Shown piece after piece: positions 59,401 to 64,000 of a stretch of DNA of 64,000 nt. Source of the DNA: Steinernema hermaphroditum (lineage: Eukaryota > Nematoda > Chromadorea > Rhabditida > Steinernematidae); NCBI GenBank assembly GCA_030435675.1, contig CM059625.1, positions 10,726,001-10,790,000 of the forward strand, read 5' to 3'. The position numbers and the translations under genes were made by a program. Below the pieces are notes generated by a model. It made no database searches and was not told the origin of the DNA. It saw only the letters and a program-made list of their open reading frames with translations. Each line of letters begins with the position of its first letter. Position 1 is the first letter of the stretch.

Positions 59401-61464
59401 TGACGTCGACAGCAGGTTCGCCATCCAAGTCTAAAGAGGAGTCACAGTTAAAGGTGCTCAGATCACTGGTAATTACACCTTTGTCGTCAACATATTCATT
59501 CAAGGTTGCGATGCTCTGCTTAAACAGTTCGTCTGCGGTCTTTGGATCATTTTGCGATTCGATTTCCCTAAAAACAGTAAGGCTTCTGCGCTTACATCTC
59601 GGAAAAACATACTTTACAAGTTGTGCGGCCATCTTTTCACCTTCAATTCCTTCTCCACTTTTCACTCGCGCTATTATTTTCTGTGCAATTTTTTGCGCTT
59701 CCGTTAACGAATTGTCTTGAGGCAGTGAATCCTTGGGAAGCGTCGGTTCCTCCTCTTTGCGTTCAGCGATTTCATCAGCTAAAACCGGTTTTTCTGGATC
59801 TATGTTTTCACGTTTTACGTTGTTCAGAAGTCGTGGAGGAAGAAGTGACTTCGATTTGGGTGATGGTCGTTGGCTGAGCGGTGGACCATATTCCCGACCC
59901 CGAATCACTTGCAACAAGCGAAGAAGGACGCGAGACCTTGATCACGCGGCGAGCCGGGGTTGCTCCTGTATCACTGTCTGAAACGACCAATGACAGTTGT
60001 CAGATACACAGATGCATCCGGTTATAACGGAGACCGCACAAAAATAGCATACCCAATAGACCTTCTGCGGCTGAATTAGACCGATCGGAGAGGAGAGGTT
60101 CGACATCCTCTGGAACGATCTCTTGTAATGAAGGGGTTGTTACCGCCGGGGTAGGACGAGGTGTTGTCGAGCGTGTGGTAGTCGTTGGAGGAACATCTTC
60201 GAAAATGAGTCCTATCACATTAATATAATTTTTTTGCTGAAAACATATCTTGGTGCTCACCGACTGCTCGCGGAGCAAGATCACAAAAGCGCACTTTGAA
60301 TGAGTGATTTTCGGTTCGGATAGCATTGATCAGCTTGCCTTGGTACCTGCGATGTCAAGGAATAATAAATACAGTTTGTACAGTACTTACTCGATTTCAG
60401 TTCTTGGGTCGTTTCCGAAGGGTTTTCCAAAAATCTTTTCAATACAGTTTGTTTCGTCTCTCGTTCGCATGCGGCAACACTCAAGTTGCACTCTAAACGT
60501 GTTTTATCGATCAGTGTTTGTGACGGTTTATTTCTTGCAACGGCGATGATCATTGGGAGAGGTGACCCACTTGGAAGGACTCAATTTTGGGTTGGATCTT
60601 GTGACACAGTTTTGACGTCATAAACATTAGAGGAGCGGTGATGCAGGACAGGTCGATTGAAAACGAAATCAATGTGAGCAAGTTTCGAAAATTCGGTGAA
60701 AGAACGTTAATTTACAGACGTTGGTGAGAATATTCAATAGCAGTTCATATAACATAATATTAGATGTGAAACAAAGGAAAAACACTTGAGCAATCTACGT
60801 GTTGATATCTATGTGGTTTCTCTGATTGGACGCGAGAAATACAATGTACAAGGACAACAATCTGAATTAGCTTAAAAATGATCTTTTTACGGAGCCGTAT
60901 TTTTAGGCCATTTTCCGACATAAGCGGTAACAATTATAGACTATCCTTAAAGTTGTTATCAACGTTAACTGAATATCTTTCGAATGAAATGGAATAAAAC
61001 GACTAATGTTAGGAACAATACAAAAAATATTATGTCGAGCTTACCTGGTATCTGAAATGCGAGAAATTCCAGCCAAGTACTCGCGGCTATTGCAAGAATA
61101 GTTTCCAGATGTGTCGACAATAGGGTCGAACATCCTACTGTATCTACAGTCTTCACGCTCAAGTTCGGCAATACCCTGGGGAATTCCCCACCAGGGATAC
61201 AGCTGAAAATTTGCAGTTTGTGTTTTCCACCCTTGAAGAGTACGTCACCTCGTTGATTGCCCGGCAGCTAAGACCGAAAACGATGTCTTGCCTTCGGAAT
61301 CCCTGAGATCCGACCATCCGCACACTCACGCGTTGCGCTCCCGACGACTGAGGGCATTCGATGCGAAAATTGTCAAAAGGTGACGAAATTAACATCGAGG
61401 CATCGACACTTCCTGCCTGTAAGGCCAACTGGAGGCCCAACAAGCAGATGACGACTGGTATCAT
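53465..61464 (-). CDS. Giant secreted mucin-like matrix protein with dermatopontin-like N-terminus
   Basis: Probably an apical or cuticular extracellular-matrix component; the role is inferred. The ATG at 61464 opens a signal peptide (VICLLGLQLALQAGSVDAS). In-phase splicing over 61464-60250 yields a Cys-rich module: FRIECPQ, GFRRQDIVFGLSCR, PWWGIPQGIAELEREDCRYS, NYSCNSREYLAGISRISDT, HSFKVRFCDL. This order resembles dermatopontin. A Thr/Pro linker follows, then a helical segment (AQKIAQKIIARVKSGEGIEG, about 59700). The 59 kb exon (about 59175-54833, over 1,400 codons) is almost wholly Ser/Thr/Pro/Glu-rich, mucin-like, and contains an internal duplication. Further disordered exons with basic/Pro-rich runs (RPSRPKAPVAVPQ) lead to a small Cys module, CGGEHDVWQPPRCPVGTDC, ending ICCAVSSG at 53465, resembling nematode lustrin-type Cys domains. 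One gene is supported by phase at each junction I checked in the 5' half; the 3' exons were joined less rigorously. Confidence 0.75.
57605..58115 (-). repeat. Internal duplication inside the mucin-like exon
   Basis: Two copies of about 115-120 bp, at about 57605-57720 and 57990-58113, are strongly similar at DNA level. They encode SSRIDTVAVMSTGTTPPT with SSSTTPTDLLPLA, and SSRVDTVSVMSTGTTQPT with SSSKAPTDLSPSA. They lie in the same orientation and frame, about 386 bp apart, which indicates repeat-unit expansion within the Ser/Thr-rich region. Confidence 0.75.
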
Positions 61465-62689
61465 CTGATTCTATCTGAAAGAGCGATCTACTGTCACTGC
61501 TTCTACACATGTCTCTCGTTGTTTCGGTTCGTGGAACTTAAGTATTATTCAAGAGAAAACAATGCCCACACTGGAACATCACTTAGTAGGTCAGCTTACT
61601 ACGTGTTTGTGATAAAAAAAACAAAAGAAACATTGGGAAGGAAAATGACTCGATCGCAATGGATATGGAATGGAGACGTTCGCGGTAGGGGGCAGAAGAA
61701 GTGACCGAGATTTACCGTTGCGTCTAATTCGGTGCGCATCTCGGTTATCAGGTCACAAATCTTCAGGGCCCGTCAAGCTACTGTCAGTCAGTCCGTCATT
61801 CGAACTTTTCCGGAATCCACCAACGCTCGCCTGGAGTACTTGTGGGTATTGGTGAAGGCAGAGCTCAAGATCTACGATCGCCTTAGAAGGAAGTGCTGGC
61901 AGATTCTCTCCTTTTCAATCGGACGAGAAGGATGCTTTGCGCCGATGAATGTTATAAATAATAAGAAGGAAACAAGAGATAACATGTACCACATAGTGAC
62001 AGTAACCGCATGCGGAGGGTGACATTCTTCCGAGATTTATACGAATTGATTTTCGGACACCATCGATGACCAAGTGGATGACGATTCGGCTGTGAAAGCG
62101 GCGGGAAAGTAATTGTTTTTGACACCCTACTCCTTTGCAAATTTTTCTACGAAGCGTTGAAAGATGGGCCACCTTTCTAACATCGATGCTCGTTTTGCAA
62201 TACCTAAATGATTGAGTGGGTAAAACAAATTATTACTACAGTACTTTTAGAGTATACGTCGTACTGCAGAACGGATCTGTGCTCAAATGCGGGGCAGAAC
62301 TACTGTTTTCCATGGCTGGTAAAGACGAAGTGCACTGAAAGTATTTTGAATAAGAGAACGATTGATCGGCAGTGTTACCGGTTTCCCTCTGCGACGCTGT
62401 AATCTGGCGTTGTCGCATTACTCGGTCTTGTCTTGTTGCCTTTTATAACTAGCTTCCAGTTCTGTGACGACTTACACGATGGCGTCACTACAAGCAAACT
62501 TAATCACATTTGTAACACCGTGCGCAGGCTACGCTGCTGGCTTCATTTCCGTTTTTCAGCATAGGAATCGGGACTATTTCTGCTCCGTACCGCTACATCA
62601 CTCAATCATTCGCTTGACCTTCCACCAATTGAATGAATCACCAGAGTTCGCGGGTTTCTACTCGACGCTCTGCTTTCAAATAATATTTC
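61465..62689. other. Divergent intergenic region
   Basis: 1.2 kb between the mucin-like gene (-) and the small membrane-protein gene (+). Presumed promoters. Short ORFs on both strands here lack domains and splice sites. Confidence 0.4.
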
Positions 62690-63137
62690 ATGACTATCGT
62701 CACTATTTTGCTTTGCTGCCTTCTGTTTTCACACTTTCGATTCACAGAGAGCAATGAGTTGATTGTCGAAACCTTCGAGAACCTGGATTTCGGCTTCAAC
62801 AGTCATTCAATTCATCAGCTCATAGCCGCCGTGGTAGTATTCGTTGTGATTTCCGCTTTACTCGTAAGTGAATATGCTTGGAGAAAAATTGTTTGCTTTA
62901 GAAAATAATATTTCCAAAACAACAAGCACTATTGTGGAAAACGTTTTCTTTCAGGCCGTTACTGTCATAATCTTCCGCATTTACGTGTACTGCCGCAATG
63001 ATGCAAATACTCGCCAATATCAATTGCCTACTTATGACACCAAAAGCTCTCAAGGCTCACCATCAGCACATGGGCACTCCCGTTCGGCTAGGAACAGCTT
63101 TCACGCAGCTTTTATGCATACGGTGGAGGACGTATGA
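62690..63137 (+). CDS. Small single-pass membrane protein, function unknown (118 aa)
   Basis: Not recognised. Two exons (62690-62863 and 62955-63137) join in phase 0 over a 91-nt intron (ctcGTAAGT...TTTCAG). The N-terminus MTIVTILLCCLLFSHFRFT is a likely signal peptide. A 20-residue acidic ectodomain (ESNELIVETFENLDFGFNSH) is followed by one transmembrane helix, AAVVVFVVISALLAVTVIIF, split by the intron. The cytoplasmic tail is polar with basic residues and tyrosines (YVYCRNDANTRQYQLPTYDT; SARNSFHAAF). The topology is type I. The intron interrupting a membrane helix that continues in frame is good evidence that it is real. Confidence 0.6.
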
Positions 63138-64000
63138 TCACGATCAACCGAAGTCAGAATGCTAAGTGAACGGACGGGTCCAACGGGAACGCTCATCACG
63201 TTTCTCTGCAATGATGATGCGTTCTGCATAAACATCCGCTGTAAATATGTAATGAACACTTGAATGTTCGATTGTTCTCTTCAGGGATAAACGGCGAAAC
63301 TGTCAAACAAATTGCGGATGTTCCCGAGTTTCAGCTTCCATGTGACATAACTTTTTTTTGCAGAGATTACCGGTCAATTTCGTTCATATATAAGAGACAT
63401 TTTTCAAGAATAGTTCGTGAGAGGCATTTGGCCCTTCGGCGCAGTACATATGATGATGACTGCGGGCGTTCCTCGAACGTAAGGCCAGTCGACGGAAACG
63501 CATTGGTGAGGCGAGACCGACAAACGCACCGGAGGTGATCGGACTTCGCAGTGACCCTCGATTTTGCGGCCCTCGATTGGTTCGTTCGCTGCGATGAGTG
63601 GAACTCAGCCTCATTCTTGGTCGCGCCCTCTCGGAATCGATCGATAGACCAACAGACTGCCTCGACCGTTTCGGGCCGCAGCCATCGCTGTAGACACTTT
63701 TCCGACAATTGCGCTCTCGGTTGACTCACCTCCCTTCAGCTGTCGGTTTGAAATATTAATTACTAACTTTGGTACTATTATGAAATGTGTGGCATCAGAT
63801 TTGCGAGAGGCGAATAATGCTAAATGCGGTATAATTTACTTGTACCTTGTACCACTTTCACATGTCTTCTAGTCTAATGTTGTTAAATCTCTCTGTCACT
63901 GCTTACTACAAAAATTTTGGACGGTGACCACGCATGATCCTTACACTCCCGTTATTTCTTATGTTTTACACTCTATTTCCGTTTCGTTTGCATAATACCG
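63138..64000. other. Unassigned right edge
   Basis: No gene can be supported. A minus-strand open stretch, about 63367-63726, ends on its right in GTGAGT-like donor sequence (AGGgtgagtc at about 63729-63723), so an unseen gene could extend to the right, but the stretch itself has no recognisable domain. Confidence 0.35.

Noticed and set aside
61915..62172. Minus-strand ORF of 85 residues
   Set aside because: No domain, no splice context, and it lies in an otherwise non-coding divergent interval.
1..64000. CRISPR arrays, prophage, bacterial operons
   Set aside because: Every supported gene is spliced and metazoan; no direct-repeat arrays were seen.

Overview
This is a nuclear segment from a nematode, most likely a rhabditid (clade V). 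The evidence is protein content: a full laminin alpha closest to Caenorhabditis EPI-1, an MRP-type ABC transporter with tandem alternative exons, arginine kinase, and nematode-style neuropeptide receptors. Introns are mostly 40-55 nt with TTTCAG/TTTAG acceptors, and genes are close together on both strands. I cannot name the species. Exon structures were joined by hand from splice sites and reading phase. Where every phase closes I say so; elsewhere exon edges are approximate.

Layout. 1-5414 (-): MRP/ABCC transporter, 3' end outside the window, with three mutually exclusive 52-codon exons. 7882-8955 (-): two-RRM hnRNP A-type protein. 10570-13107 (-): acidic/RS-rich nuclear-type protein. 15080-17814 (+): FMRFamide-receptor-like GPCR, tail-to-tail with arginine kinase at 17980-19321 (-). 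20740-23267 (+): USP/UBP deubiquitinase, followed by a 142-residue unknown gene (23569-24038, +) that meets an NPY/NPF-type receptor tail-to-tail (24122-25613, -). 25614-30518: gene-poor, with one foldback MITE. 30519-32916 (+): seven-exon secreted precursor with a furin-like site and a C-terminal cystine-knot domain resembling insect PTTH/Trunk. 33169-45492 (-): epi-1 laminin alpha. 46592-48394 (+): START-domain lipid-transfer protein, divergent from epi-1. 48482-48708: second MITE. 50783-51391 (+): unrecognised ORF. 53465-61464 (-): very large mucin-like matrix protein with a dermatopontin-like N-terminus and a lustrin-like C-terminus. 62690-63137 (+): small single-pass membrane protein.

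Functional themes. Several genes act at the cell surface or outside the cell: laminin, the mucin-like matrix protein, two peptide GPCRs and a PTTH-like hormone. Nothing shows co-regulation except local spacing: a possible USP/142-residue gene operon, a shared 1.1 kb promoter interval between epi-1 and the START gene, and compact tail-to-tail pairs. The strongest leads are the PTTH/Trunk-like precursor, the MRP alternative-exon cassette and the dermatopontin-mucin-lustrin chimera.
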